A stretch of 64,000 nucleotides of DNA from CAVVFX01 sp963777595 (lineage in GTDB: Bacteria > Acidobacteriota > Terriglobia > Bryobacterales > Bryobacteraceae): assembly GCA_963777595.1 (NCBI GenBank), contig CAVZRE010000046.1:124001-188000 (forward strand). Direction: 5' to 3'. Positions 8,912-17,711 of this stretch are shown here, in pieces. How positions within the stretch are numbered: position 1 is the stretch's first letter; every line of letters begins with the position of its first letter. The notes beneath the pieces are model-generated. The model saw only the letters and a list, made by a program, of their open reading frames with translations. It ran no database searches and was not told the origin of the DNA. Both the position numbers and the translations under genes were made by a program.

Positions 8912-9292
8912 ATGGCGAAACAGTGGCGTCGGCACACCGAGGAATTCAAGCGCCAGGTGGTCGAACGCATGAAAACCAGCGAAAACATTGGGAACTTAGC
9001 CCGCGAACTAAATCTACAGCGCAAGCTGCTCTACACCTGGAAGTATCAGTTCGAGGGCCGGCCCGAGGCGCGGCATGCCAACTATGGAACTACCGCGGAA
9101 GAACGCAAAGAAAATCGGTTGCAAGAGGAGAACGAAAAACTGAAAAAGGCACTGGCAGAAAGGATCATAGAAAACGATTTTTTCGCCAGAGCCTTGCTCA
9201 GGATCAAAGAGGGACGGCAGCCGAACAGCGCGCCTGGCGTCTCAGCGTCTACGCAGAAATCCGGTTGTGGACGCAAGAGCAAGGCACATTGA
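8912..9292 (+). CDS. IS3-family transposase OrfA (helix-turn-helix subunit)
   Basis: The product starts MAKQWRRHTEEFKRQVVERM and carries a helix-turn-helix (NIGNLARELNLQRKLLYTWK) followed by a leucine-zipper-like helix (RLQEENEKLKKALAERIIEN). It recognises the element's ends and dimerises. A purine-rich AAGGAA lies ahead of the ATG at 8912. A T TTT TTC heptamer at 9178-9184, in the correct phase, could allow -1 slippage into orfB to make the OrfAB fusion transposase. Confidence 0.85.
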   Translation: MAKQWRRHTEEFKRQVVERMKTSENIGNLARELNLQRKLLYTWKYQFEGRPEARHANYGTTAEERKENRLQEENEKLKKALAERIIENDFFARALLRIKEGRQPNSAPGVSASTQKSGCGRKSKAH

Positions 9293-10229
9293 CAGTGGAA
9301 CGGATGTGCCAACTGACCAATCTAAGCCGGGCCGGCTACTACCGGCACTTAGAACAGAATGAGCCCGATGAGGCGGAAATGGCGGTGAGAATAGCGATTC
9401 AGGAAATTGTGCTAACCCACCACCGCCGCTATGGCTACCGTCGAGTAAGCGCGGAGTTGCATCGCCGGGGTATGGTGGTGAACCACAAACGCGTATTGCG
9501 GATCATGCGGGACGACAGCCTGCTGGCGATGCGATTTCGTAAGTTTATTCTCACCACCGATTCCCGGCACGATTACTCGGTGTACGTGAATCTGGCGGCG
9601 CGTATAAGCGTAACCGGCATCAACCAGCTCTGGGTCGCGGACATTACCTATATCCGGCTGCGTGTGGAATTCGTCTTTCTGGCAGTAGTGATTGATCGCT
9701 TTTCGCGAAGAACCATCGGTTGGGCGCTGGATCGATCACTGACCGCGAGGGTAGCCGTGGCGGCTCTCAAGCGAGCGATCGAGCAGCGGCAGCCCCTGCC
9801 GGGAGTGGTGCATCACTCGGACCAGGGTATCCAGTATGCCTGCGAGGATTACCGGACGGTGTTGCGAGAGAACCAAATGACCCCGAGTATGAGCCGCCCG
9901 GCGAATCCTTATGACAACGCAGTGTGCGAAAGCTTCATGAAGACTTTGAAGCAAGAAGAAATCTACTGCCATCAATACAGGGACTTTGATGAGCTCTCGG
10001 CGCATCTGGAGGAGTTCCTCGAAATTACTACAATCGCCAGCGACTCCATTCGGCCTTGGGATATCGAACTCCGGAGGAGTTTGAACTGGCGGCGGCGAGC
10101 ACGGCAGAGACCGGCGCCACTGCCGGAGCCGCGACGTTGAAGTATTTCACGCCACCGAACAAGGAGACGCTCTCCGCTGTTCCGATATCGCCTGATGGAA
10201 AAGCCATGGAGGGACGAGAGGCATCATGA
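9180..10229 (+). pseudogene. IS3-family transposase OrfB (DDE integrase), frameshifted near its end
   Basis: In the -1 frame relative to orfA the protein shows HTH_21 (GTLTVERMCQLTNLSRAGYY), HHRRYGYRRVSAEL, and the catalytic triad in WVADITYIRL, HHSDQGIQYA and NAVCESFMKTLKQEE. The conserved tail YYNRQRLHSALGYRTPEEFE occurs only in the next frame, so one base has been lost at about 10024-10028. In that frame the gene ends at 10229. The present frame instead ends at 10140 with a basic nonsense tail. The catalytic residues survive but the conserved C-terminus does not. Confidence 0.85.
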
Positions 10230-10737
10230 GGCCGGCGGATTACATTGCGGGTTGCGGTGAAGCACAGCAAAAGTGGCGTGCAGGCAAAGTTCGCCCTTTA
10301 CGGGGAAATGCTCCGCACGACCGGCCGGTAAGCCGGGATGGTTTATTCGTCCAGGAGCATTTGCGACGATCCCTCTCCCGCCCCTTCTCTGTTGCGGATG
10401 CAAAGAACAATACTGAGGCCCCAGTATGCGTTTTCTTAGGCATGGCGGAATCTATCACACCGATGTGGTCAAGATCAAAAGCAAAGTCAAAATCAAAAAC
10501 CAAACCCTGGGGAGGGACCGCGCCTCCTCCCGTTGGTCGGCCCCGAGCCCAGGTAAAAGAACGCGTCGCGAGGACCACGCCCTTCTCATCGTTTGCGATG
10601 AGTTCCGACCGGCTAATCCTTGATCGGGTTGGTCGCCACCAGAGCCCGTCTCCGCTTCACCGGCAACCCGAGCATAAAACACTAGACAGATTGAAAGGAA
10701 GAAATTATCATTGAACGGTAACTGCGTCTTTTCCCTC
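10230..10737 (+). other. Passenger-like segment inside the IS3 element
   Basis: Between orfB and the right end lie about 500 bp with a small frame at 10426-10623 (starts MRFLRHGGIYHTDVVKIKSK) and an inverted repeat ATACTGAGGCCCCAGTAT near 10412. I do not recognise the frame. IS3 elements do not normally carry such a segment. It could be a passenger, a fused neighbour or a captured end. Confidence 0.4.
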
Positions 10738-10758
10738 GTGTCTCACTCGAGGGGTTCA
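10738..10758 (-). repeat. Right terminal inverted repeat of the IS3 element
   Basis: The complement reads TGAACCCC then TCGAG then TGAGACAC, matching the left end except for five central bases. Confidence 0.65.
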
Positions 10759-10812
10759 CCCCATTATCCGCGTTCATCTGCGTTCATCGGCGGCCATTTT
10801 CATTCCCTGGGG

Positions 10813-10832
10813 TGACCGCGCTTTGGCGGTCA
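10813..10832. repeat. Hairpin TGACCGC / GCGGTCA upstream of the polysaccharide genes
   Basis: Two perfect 7-bp arms with a 6-base loop lie about 180 bp before the epimerase gene. It may be a terminator without T-tract or an operator. Just upstream (10768-10795) is a fragment of the dispersed repeat GTTCATCTGCGTTCATCGGC that also occurs at 30535-30563. Confidence 0.35.
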
Positions 10833-11011
10833 GGACTTTCGGTCCGCAAAAAACACTCGCGGTGTTACAATCGTCGCTTTAACCCTCATGCACAGGACAC
10901 CATGGCAGCCTTCACCGCACAGCTCCTCGCTGTAGTTACTGGATCTTGCGGCCTCATCGCTTCCGCGCGCCTGAGGGTAGGGACGAGCCTACAAATTCCG
11001 GTGGCGGCGCC

Positions 11012-12079
11012 ATGAAGCTCCTCATCACCGGCATCGCCGGCTTCGTAGGCAGCACTCTCGCCGCCAGCCTGCTGGAACGTACGGAAGGACTGTCGATCTG
11101 CGGCATCGACAACCTCATGCGTCCCGGCGCGGAATCGAATCGCGCCCGCCTCAAACAGATGGGCGTGCAATTCATCCATGGCGACATCCGCTGCGCCAGC
11201 GATTTCGAAGCTCTCCCGAAAGTCGATTGGGTGATCGACGCCGCCGCCAATCCGAGCGTCCTCGCCGGAGTCAATGGCCAGGGCAGCACTCGCCAGTTAT
11301 TCGAACACAATCTCGCCGGCCTGATAAATGTTCTTGAATATTGCAAAGTTCGTTCGGCCGGACTCCTCTTATTGAGCAGCAGCCGCGTCTATTCCATCGA
11401 AGCGCTGGTAGCCCTGCCGCTCACGGTCGAAAACTCCGCCTTCGTTCTCGACACCACCGGCCCCCTGCCCGCGGGAGTTTCGGCCTCGGGAATCGCGCCC
11501 GATTTTTCCACGCAACCGCCCATCTCTCTCTATGGCAGTACCAAGCTCGCGTCGGAAATCGTGGCCCTCGAATACGGCCTGACGTTTGATTTTCCCGTCT
11601 GGATCAATCGCTGTGGCGTGCTCGCCGGTCCCGGCCAGTTCGGGACGCCCGACCAGGGCATCTTTGCCTATTGGGTCAATGCTCACCTGCGCCGGCGGCC
11701 CTTGCGCTACATCGGCTTCCACGGCCTTGGGCCCCAGGTTCGCGACGCTTTTCATCCCCGTGACCTCGCCTCCTTGCTGACCCTCCAGATGCAAACCTCC
11801 CGTAAGCACGGCTGCCGCATCTATAACGCCGGAGGCGGTCCGGCCAATGCCATGTCGCTCGCGCAAGTCAACGCCTGGTGTGACGATTCCTTCGGCAAGC
11901 ATACGCCCCAACCTGATACTCGCGTCCGCCCTTTTGATATTCCCTGGATGATTATGGATAATCGGTTAATTGAACAGGAATTTGCCTGGTATCCGGAAAC
12001 CTCGCTCTGTAGTATCCTAACTGAAATTGCCGGTCACGCACGCCAACACCCGGATTGGCTGGAGGTAAGTGGATTATGA
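11012..12079 (+). CDS. NAD-dependent sugar-nucleotide epimerase/dehydratase (CDP-paratose 2-epimerase-like)
   Basis: The 355-residue protein starts MKLLITGIAGFVGSTLAASL with the Rossmann GxxGxxG motif and has the catalytic YGSTK (YxxxK) near residue 175 after a serine-rich strand (LLLSSSRVY). The acidic strand end (CGIDNL) and the C-terminal region (IYNAGGGPANAMSL) fit the extended short-chain dehydrogenase family, closest in feel to CDP-paratose/CDP-tyvelose epimerases. I chose ATG 11012 over an upstream start because the fold begins there. Its stop overlaps the next ATG (ATGA), so it is coupled to the glycosyltransferase. The exact substrate is not determined. Confidence 0.82.
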   Translation: MKLLITGIAGFVGSTLAASLLERTEGLSICGIDNLMRPGAESNRARLKQMGVQFIHGDIRCASDFEALPKVDWVIDAAANPSVLAGVNGQGSTRQLFEHNLAGLINVLEYCKVRSAGLLLLSSSRVYSIEALVALPLTVENSAFVLDTTGPLPAGVSASGIAPDFSTQPPISLYGSTKLASEIVALEYGLTFDFPVWINRCGVLAGPGQFGTPDQGIFAYWVNAHLRRRPLRYIGFHGLGPQVRDAFHPRDLASLLTLQMQTSRKHGCRIYNAGGGPANAMSLAQVNAWCDDSFGKHTPQPDTRVRPFDIPWMIMDNRLIEQEFAWYPETSLCSILTEIAGHARQHPDWLEVSGL

Positions 12080-12909
12080 AACCGCCGCCGCCCACCTCGC
12101 GAGAGCCTCTCAAGCTTCTCTCCGTCGTTATCCCTGCCCGTGATGAAGCCGGCTGTATAGCGTCTACGGTCGAGCATCTCCACGTGGAACTCCGCCTGCA
12201 AGGCATTCCCCATGAGATCGTCGTTGTGGACGATGGCAGCACCGACGAGACCTGGCAGATTCTGACCCGGCTTCAGCAGCGCATCGAACCGCTTCATCCG
12301 GTGCAAAACATCGGACTGCACGGTTTCGGCCGGGCCATTATCTTCGGCCTCGATCATATGCGCGGCGACGCCGCCGTCATCATGATGTCCGATGAGAGCG
12401 ACGATTGCCGCGACGTGGTGACTTACTGGCGCTTGTTAAATCAAGGTTGGGATGCGGTCTTCGGTTCGCGCTTTATCCGCGGAGGCGGTGTCATCGACTA
12501 TCCCGCGCATAAGTTGATGATCAATCGTCTCGCCAACGCATTCCTGAGGTTACTGTTCAACATCCCGTTGAATGACACTACGAATGCGTTTAAAGCGTAC
12601 CGCCGGGTAGTCATCGACGGCTGCCGCCCCTTTCTCTCGCCGCACTTTAATCTCACCGTGGAGCTACCCCTCAAAACCGCCGTCCGGGGCTACTCCTGGA
12701 CCGTCACGCCCATCACCTGGCGCAATCGCCGCGCCGGTATGTCCAAACTCAAAATTCGGGAAATGGGCAGCCGCTATCTCTTTATCGCACTCTACTGTTG
12801 GCTCGAGAAATACTTTAGTTACGATGACTACCGGAAGAAAGCCGAGTTAGCGGAAACTTGTGGGACGGATACCCTCGTCCGCGAGGGACCCCCAGGTCCG
12901 CAAGCCTAA
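12076..12909 (+). CDS. Family 2 glycosyltransferase (polyprenyl-phosphate sugar transferase-like)
   Basis: The 277-residue protein has the GT-A opening LSVVIPARDEAGCIASTVEH, the nucleotide-binding VVDDGSTDETWQIL, and MMSDESDD where DPM1-like enzymes have DAD. IMINRLANAFLRLLFNIPLN and NAFKAYRR are typical of the dolichyl-phosphate mannosyltransferase branch. No C-terminal membrane helices are present, so it is the soluble type. It shares ATGA with the epimerase gene upstream and probably acts on the same glycan. Confidence 0.85.
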   Translation: MKPPPPTSREPLKLLSVVIPARDEAGCIASTVEHLHVELRLQGIPHEIVVVDDGSTDETWQILTRLQQRIEPLHPVQNIGLHGFGRAIIFGLDHMRGDAAVIMMSDESDDCRDVVTYWRLLNQGWDAVFGSRFIRGGGVIDYPAHKLMINRLANAFLRLLFNIPLNDTTNAFKAYRRVVIDGCRPFLSPHFNLTVELPLKTAVRGYSWTVTPITWRNRRAGMSKLKIREMGSRYLFIALYCWLEKYFSYDDYRKKAELAETCGTDTLVREGPPGPQA

Positions 12910-12963
12910 AAGTGACTTAAGCCGCACCATGGTACCGTGTACTTTATTCCTTCAGCGAAAGTC

Positions 12964-15348
12964 ATGGACCCAGATACCCGACTAATGCCGCTCGATGCCG
13001 AAGAGCTCCTCGAAGAGATCCGCAGCCGGCACCAGCGGGACATGAATGGGACCCATGTTTCTGAAGCGGTCCAGTTTTATCCATCCCACCCGCACTCCAA
13101 TGGGCATATTCCCGCCGGGCCGGTTCTCTCGGATGACACCTTCTGCGAATCCGATTACCTGCTCTCCAATCCCGACGCCGCCGCGGCGATCGAACGCGGT
13201 GAATTCCGCTCCGGATTTGACCATTGGATCAATTGCGGAAAACATGAAGGACGGCTGTTTGAGCCGCGCGAGTTTAACGAACACGACTACCTCGAATTGA
13301 ATCCGGATGTGATCTCTGCCATACGCAACGGAGTCTATGCGTCCGGCCGCGATCATTGGCTGCAGTGCGGTAGGCTGGAAGGGCGGAGAGTAGTAAAAGC
13401 GTCCCCCCTGTTCACTGCCCGGCTGACCAGGCTGGATTCGCAATTGAGGGCGGCTGTCGCATCGCTCGAAGAAGATCCGCCCACCCCTCAAACCTTACGC
13501 GGCAGATTGGGCCGCCGCGCTATCTCGGCCATCCGCCGTCTGCTCTGGTGGTATACCAAACCCCTGAAACGCTTTGCCGGCATCACCGATCAGGGCTTCC
13601 GCGAGCATACCGCTGTGGTCGAGCATCTTGCCGGTTTGCAGGAAGAACAGAGTCGCAGAATTCGCTCTCTCGAAACCCTGGCCGGCGGCATGAGGGAACA
13701 GCTGAATGTCGTTGTCTCACAAGGCCTTTCCGAACGCGTCGACCATGTCAGCAGTATGTTACTCGACTTTCAAGCCAGCACCAGGGCCTTCGAGGATCGG
13801 TTTGAGTCCAGATTCCAGGCGTTCCAGCAGCACTCCGCGGAGGAATTCCTGGCGCTGGAGCAACGGCAACAGGAGTTCGAGCAGCGCATGGCGGCTGAAA
13901 CCGCTGCCCGCAAAGCACTCGACCAAACTGTTGCCGATCAGGATGTCTCCCGTCGGCGGGTGGTTGAGGAAACCCTTCGCCTAGGTGAATCACTGAAAGA
14001 CTTAGCCCGGGAGTTTTTGACTTCCCAAACCCAGACGTCCACTGAACTTACCCGGCTGAATGAGAAATGGAACGGGCTTGCCCGGCAACTTTCGGACTTC
14101 GACAGCATCGTCACCGGGTTCTCGCGGGATCAGGCCGGCGAAACACTCCAGCTCGCCGGGAGGTTGACCGAATTTGCTAAACAACTCGACGCCTTCCAGA
14201 CTGGGTTGACCACCGGCTTGGCGGCTGAGATGGCGGCTCGCGAGGCCCTCGAGCAAAGAGTCGAGAGCGAGCAGAACCGGACTTCCGAAGAAGCCCTCCG
14301 TCTCGATAAGAGATTGCATGAAGTTGTCCAACAACTCGCAGGCTCTGATACCGGCCTAAATGCCGGCCTGGCGGCTGAAAAGGCCGCGAGAGACTCTCTG
14401 GAACGAACACTCCAGGAATCCGATGCAAGGCTGCTTGCAGGATTAGCCGCTGAAATGCGGGCTCGCGAGGCGCTAGCCGGCAGACTAGAGAACCTTATCG
14501 CGGAATATGATCTCTTACGGACTCACTACGGCGACATGCAGCGCTATGCCGAACAAACCCGCGCCGACCTGACCTTCCACAATGCCCGGGTCGGCATGTT
14601 TCTGAGAGAAGTCCGCCGGCGCCTTCCCAGGCCTTTGCAAGCAGAGCAACTCAAACGTTTGACCGATGACGCGCAGCACGAATCAGATGCGCTCTATGTC
14701 GCGTTCGAGGCTACTTTTCGCGGCTCACGTGACGAAGTCAAACAGAGACAAAGCATCTATCTGAGTCATCTCTCCGCCGCGCAGGCGGGAACCCAGGACC
14801 GGCCTGTTGTTGACCTCGGCTGCGGCCGCGGCGAATGGCTCGAACTTCTGCGGGAGCATCAATTGACCGGCAAGGGAGTCGATCACAACCAGGTCATGCT
14901 GGGAATCTGCCGGTCATTGAATCTGGATGTCGTGGAAGCGGATGCACTATATTTCATGAGTAACCTGCCGGACTCGAGCGCCGGAGCTGTTACTGCTTTT
15001 CACGTCATTGAACACCTGCCGTTTGATATCTTGACTGCTCTGCTCGACCAGGCCCTTCGCGTGCTGAAACCCGGCGGTTTGCTCATTCTGGAAACGCCGA
15101 ATCCAGGCAATGTCATGGTCGGCTCGCAACACTTCTATCTGGACCCGACGCACCTGAAACCACTGCCCATCCCGATGATGCAGTTTTTCGTCGAAGCCAA
15201 GGGCTTTTGTCACTCTCACATCCTCACACTCCACCCCAATCCGGCCGCGGTCATTCCGCTGACTTCGCCCGCGGACTCAGCCTCCCGCCGCTTGAATGAG
15301 TTGTTTGGGGGACCGCAGGACTACGCTATAATTGCCGAACGTCCGTAA
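12964..15348 (+). CDS. Large coiled-coil protein with C-terminal SAM-dependent methyltransferase
   Basis: Residues about 57-140 contain two copies of a short module (YLLSNPDAAAAIERG... GKHEGR and YLELNPDVISAIRNG... GRLEGR). A 300-residue region rich in Ala, Glu, Gln and Arg (about 220-530) looks like a long coiled coil with near-repeats such as GLAAEMAAREALEQRV. The C-terminal 200 residues hold a class I methyltransferase with VVDLGCGRGEWLELL and AFHVIEHLPF. The layout recalls chain-length-controlling methyltransferases of O-antigen (WbdD-like: coiled coil as molecular ruler), but here the enzyme is C-terminal. ATG 12964 was preferred to the GTG at 12937. It sits in the glycosyltransferase operon. 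Confidence 0.75.
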   Translation: MDPDTRLMPLDAEELLEEIRSRHQRDMNGTHVSEAVQFYPSHPHSNGHIPAGPVLSDDTFCESDYLLSNPDAAAAIERGEFRSGFDHWINCGKHEGRLFEPREFNEHDYLELNPDVISAIRNGVYASGRDHWLQCGRLEGRRVVKASPLFTARLTRLDSQLRAAVASLEEDPPTPQTLRGRLGRRAISAIRRLLWWYTKPLKRFAGITDQGFREHTAVVEHLAGLQEEQSRRIRSLETLAGGMREQLNVVVSQGLSERVDHVSSMLLDFQASTRAFEDRFESRFQAFQQHSAEEFLALEQRQQEFEQRMAAETAARKALDQTVADQDVSRRRVVEETLRLGESLKDLAREFLTSQTQTSTELTRLNEKWNGLARQLSDFDSIVTGFSRDQAGETLQLAGRLTEFAKQLDAFQTGLTTGLAAEMAAREALEQRVESEQNRTSEEALRLDKRLHEVVQQLAGSDTGLNAGLAAEKAARDSLERTLQESDARLLAGLAAEMRAREALAGRLENLIAEYDLLRTHYGDMQRYAEQTRADLTFHNARVGMFLREVRRRLPRPLQAEQLKRLTDDAQHESDALYVAFEATFRGSRDEVKQRQSIYLSHLSAAQAGTQDRPVVDLGCGRGEWLELLREHQLTGKGVDHNQVMLGICRSLNLDVVEADALYFMSNLPDSSAGAVTAFHVIEHLPFDILTALLDQALRVLKPGGLLILETPNPGNVMVGSQHFYLDPTHLKPLPIPMMQFFVEAKGFCHSHILTLHPNPAAVIPLTSPADSASRRLNELFGGPQDYAIIAERP

Positions 15349-15385
15349 GTCGGTTGCATCGGTTACATCTCGGGGAGATATACAA

Positions 15386-17320
15386 ATGACAAACGGAGGC
15401 ACCCCCAAGCCGGATGTCAGGCCTGTAGCTATTATCGTTCTTACCTGGAATGGCCTTCATTACACCCGAAGATGCCTGGACACTGTAAGAGACCATACGC
15501 AATTTACTAATTACCGCTTGATTGTTGCGGATAACGGGAGCACGGATGGCACCCTTGAATATCTGGCATCTCAACCGGATCTCACAGTTGTGAACAATGG
15601 CACTAATCTGGGGTTCGCCAAGGGGAATAACCGGGCCATCGCCGCCGCGGATCCGGAATCCGACATTCTTCTTTTGAATAACGATACCGAAATTCATCAG
15701 CCCGACTGGCTTTCGAGGCTGCAGGCGAGCGCCTATGCGTCGCCCCAAATCGCCCTCGCCGGCTGCCGACTGGCGCGGCCCGAAGGCACTCTACAACATG
15801 CCGGCACTTACATGCCGATCGATACTTTCTGGGGCCAGCAGTTAGGAGGCGGGGAAAAGGATATCAATCAGTATAACGAGGACCGCGATGTCGAGGGTAT
15901 CGTCTTTGCCTGTGTCTATATTAAACGTGACGCTTTGAATGATATCGGCCTCCTGGATGAGGACTATTTTAGTTACTTCGAAGATACCGACTACTGTTTT
16001 CGAGCTCTACGCAAGGGCTACCGCGTCGTCTGTTGCGGCTCCGTCACTGTAACTCATCATGAGAACGTCTCGACGAAACTGAATGACGTAAAACACAAAG
16101 ACTTATTCTCCCGCGCCCAAAACGTCTTTCTGTCTAAATGGGAAAAGCCTCTGCGCGCGGGCCGCTATAACCGGGAGATCGGCTGGCACTCCATTTTCAA
16201 TTTTCCTACCGGCTATGCCATCAGTTCGCGGGAGCTGGCCTGCGCTCTTGATCGCCAGAGCGTCCATGTCGCTTATAAATACGTCTATGGACCTGGCACG
16301 GTCTTTCCCAGAAGCGAACCCGAGGCCTCGGAGAATTACGTTATCAACGTGATCCGAGCGAGGCCGCTCAATTCCCGACGGATTCAGGTTATCTATGGCC
16401 AGGGCGATGTCTTCCGCTCTAACTTCGGAACTTACAAGATTGGTTTCACCATGCTCGAAACCGATCGAATTCCGGCGGAATGGGTTCGCCAGGCAAATCT
16501 GATGGACGAAGTATGGGTGCCGTCAAGTTTCAACAAGCGCACTTTCCTCGATAGCGGAGTCACTCGTCCGATTCATATCATTCCGCTCGGAGTAGATCCC
16601 AACTACTTCAACCCCGGGATTGCCGGACATCCTTTAACCGGCGCTTATACGTTTCTTTCGATCTTTGAATGGGGCGAAAGGAAAATGCCGGAGCTATTGT
16701 TGAGGGCCTTCAATGATGAGTTCCGGTCCGATGAGCCGGTCGTCCTGGTTTGTAAGGTTCTGAATGTCGATCCCGGAGTCAACGTGCGGGACCAGGTTGC
16801 GGCCCTGGGGCTCGAAGCAAGAGGAGGCCGGATCCATTTATCTTTGAATCATATTGTGCCGACTTATCAGCTAGGCTCGCTCTACCGCTCCGCGGATTGT
16901 TTCGTCCTGACGACACGCGGCGAGGGCTGGGGCATGCCGGTAACCGAAGCCATGGCATGCGGTCTGCCTGTAATCGCGACCGACTGGAGCGCCCATTGCG
17001 ACTTCATGAATCAGGGCAACGCTTACCCGCTGCAAGTGGAACGGTTGGTTCCGGCCGAAGCCAAATGCCCCTACTATACGGGCTTCAAATGGGCCGAGCC
17101 GTCCTACCGGGATCTTCGCCGTCTCATGCGCCATGTGTTTACAAACCAGGCTGAAGCCCGCGCCAAGGGAGAGCGAGCCTCGCGCGACGTCCGGGCCAAC
17201 TGGACGTGGGACAAAGCCGCCGAAAAGATCATCGCCCGCATCGACAGCATCCGCTCGGAGCAGGAACGGAATTTGGTTCTTGCCAAGAAGACCCCGGCGC
17301 AATATGCGTTGTCGAAATAG
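15386..17320 (+). CDS. Two-domain glycosyltransferase (GT2 followed by GT4)
   Basis: The N-terminal 280 residues are a GT-A domain: AIIVLTWNGLHYTRRCLDTV, VADNGSTDGTLEYL, LLLNNDTEI and a YFEDTDYCFR acceptor-site motif. The C-terminal 350 residues are a GT-B domain with TFLSIFEWGERKMPELLLRA and the donor-binding TTRGEGWGMPVTEAMACGLP. Two active sites in one chain would add two sugars in sequence. GGGGAG at 15372 precedes the ATG at 15386. It follows the methyltransferase gene by 37 bp and closes the plus-strand polysaccharide operon. Confidence 0.87.
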   Translation: MTNGGTPKPDVRPVAIIVLTWNGLHYTRRCLDTVRDHTQFTNYRLIVADNGSTDGTLEYLASQPDLTVVNNGTNLGFAKGNNRAIAAADPESDILLLNNDTEIHQPDWLSRLQASAYASPQIALAGCRLARPEGTLQHAGTYMPIDTFWGQQLGGGEKDINQYNEDRDVEGIVFACVYIKRDALNDIGLLDEDYFSYFEDTDYCFRALRKGYRVVCCGSVTVTHHENVSTKLNDVKHKDLFSRAQNVFLSKWEKPLRAGRYNREIGWHSIFNFPTGYAISSRELACALDRQSVHVAYKYVYGPGTVFPRSEPEASENYVINVIRARPLNSRRIQVIYGQGDVFRSNFGTYKIGFTMLETDRIPAEWVRQANLMDEVWVPSSFNKRTFLDSGVTRPIHIIPLGVDPNYFNPGIAGHPLTGAYTFLSIFEWGERKMPELLLRAFNDEFRSDEPVVLVCKVLNVDPGVNVRDQVAALGLEARGGRIHLSLNHIVPTYQLGSLYRSADCFVLTTRGEGWGMPVTEAMACGLPVIATDWSAHCDFMNQGNAYPLQVERLVPAEAKCPYYTGFKWAEPSYRDLRRLMRHVFTNQAEARAKGERASRDVRANWTWDKAAEKIIARIDSIRSEQERNLVLAKKTPAQYALSK

Positions 17321-17479
17321 CATGAAGTCTTACTACGTGCCTGCGCTTAGATCACCCCATTCGCCATGGCCGACGCTGAGCAGAATCATCTTGCGTTCAA
17401 CATCTCTGACACGCTATCGTATTGTGGTAAGCTACCCGCGAATTGCACTATGCGCTTAAGGGTCAAAGGAGAAAGAGTC

Positions 17480-17632
17480 GTGACGAACGCTGGCCATCTA
17501 TTACGTGTCACTCCGGTTCTGGTTCTTTTGCCGGTTGCGGTGACTGCCCAAGCGCCACGAGGATCCCAGTCTCTTGAAGAGCGCTTGGCGCACCTTGAGT
17601 CCTTACTGGGCAATAAGGCAGATTCAAAATAG
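17480..17632 (+). CDS. Small exported protein
   Basis: A GTG at 17480 preceded by AAAGGAG encodes 50 residues with a clear signal peptide (HLLRVTPVLVLLPVAVTAQA) and a short mature part with a helix (SLEERLAHLESLLGNKADSK). The ribosome site decides this start over in-frame upstream codons. Function unknown; it may be a remnant of a longer exported protein with a coiled coil. Confidence 0.45.
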   Translation: MTNAGHLLRVTPVLVLLPVAVTAQAPRGSQSLEERLAHLESLLGNKADSK

Positions 17633-17651
17633 CCCACCTGCATCACCTGTG

Positions 17652-17695
17652 TGACAGACTTAGTCTGTCAGCCGTAACACAGACTTCAGTCTGTG
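17652..17695. repeat. Pair of short palindromes (REP-like), possible bidirectional terminator
   Basis: TGACAGAC/GTCTGTCA (17652-17670) and CACAGAC/GTCTGTG (17678-17695) are two perfect hairpins in tandem between convergent genes. A near copy, CACAGACTGAAGCCTGTG, lies at 51435-51452, also right after a gene end. They look like a dispersed palindromic repeat that may end or protect transcripts. Confidence 0.6.
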
Positions 17696-17711
17696 ACTTA
17701 CTCTGAGTGAG

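Larger units (their letters stand above)
8841..10758 (+). mobile_element. IS3-family insertion sequence, decayed, with about 500 bp of extra DNA before its right end
   Basis: The element has an orfA/orfB transposase pair and imperfect terminal inverted repeats: TGAACCCC....CTGAGACAC at 8841-8861 and its complement at 10738-10758, 16 of 21 positions matching. At about 1.92 kb it is longer than typical IS3 members (1.2-1.5 kb) because about 500 bp follow orfB. No target-site duplication is visible (GAG left, CCC right). The orfB frameshift makes autonomous transposition unlikely. Confidence 0.8.

Noticed and set aside
8834..10764. Target-site duplication for the IS3 element
   Set aside because: The three to four bases outside the ends (GAG and CCC) do not match.
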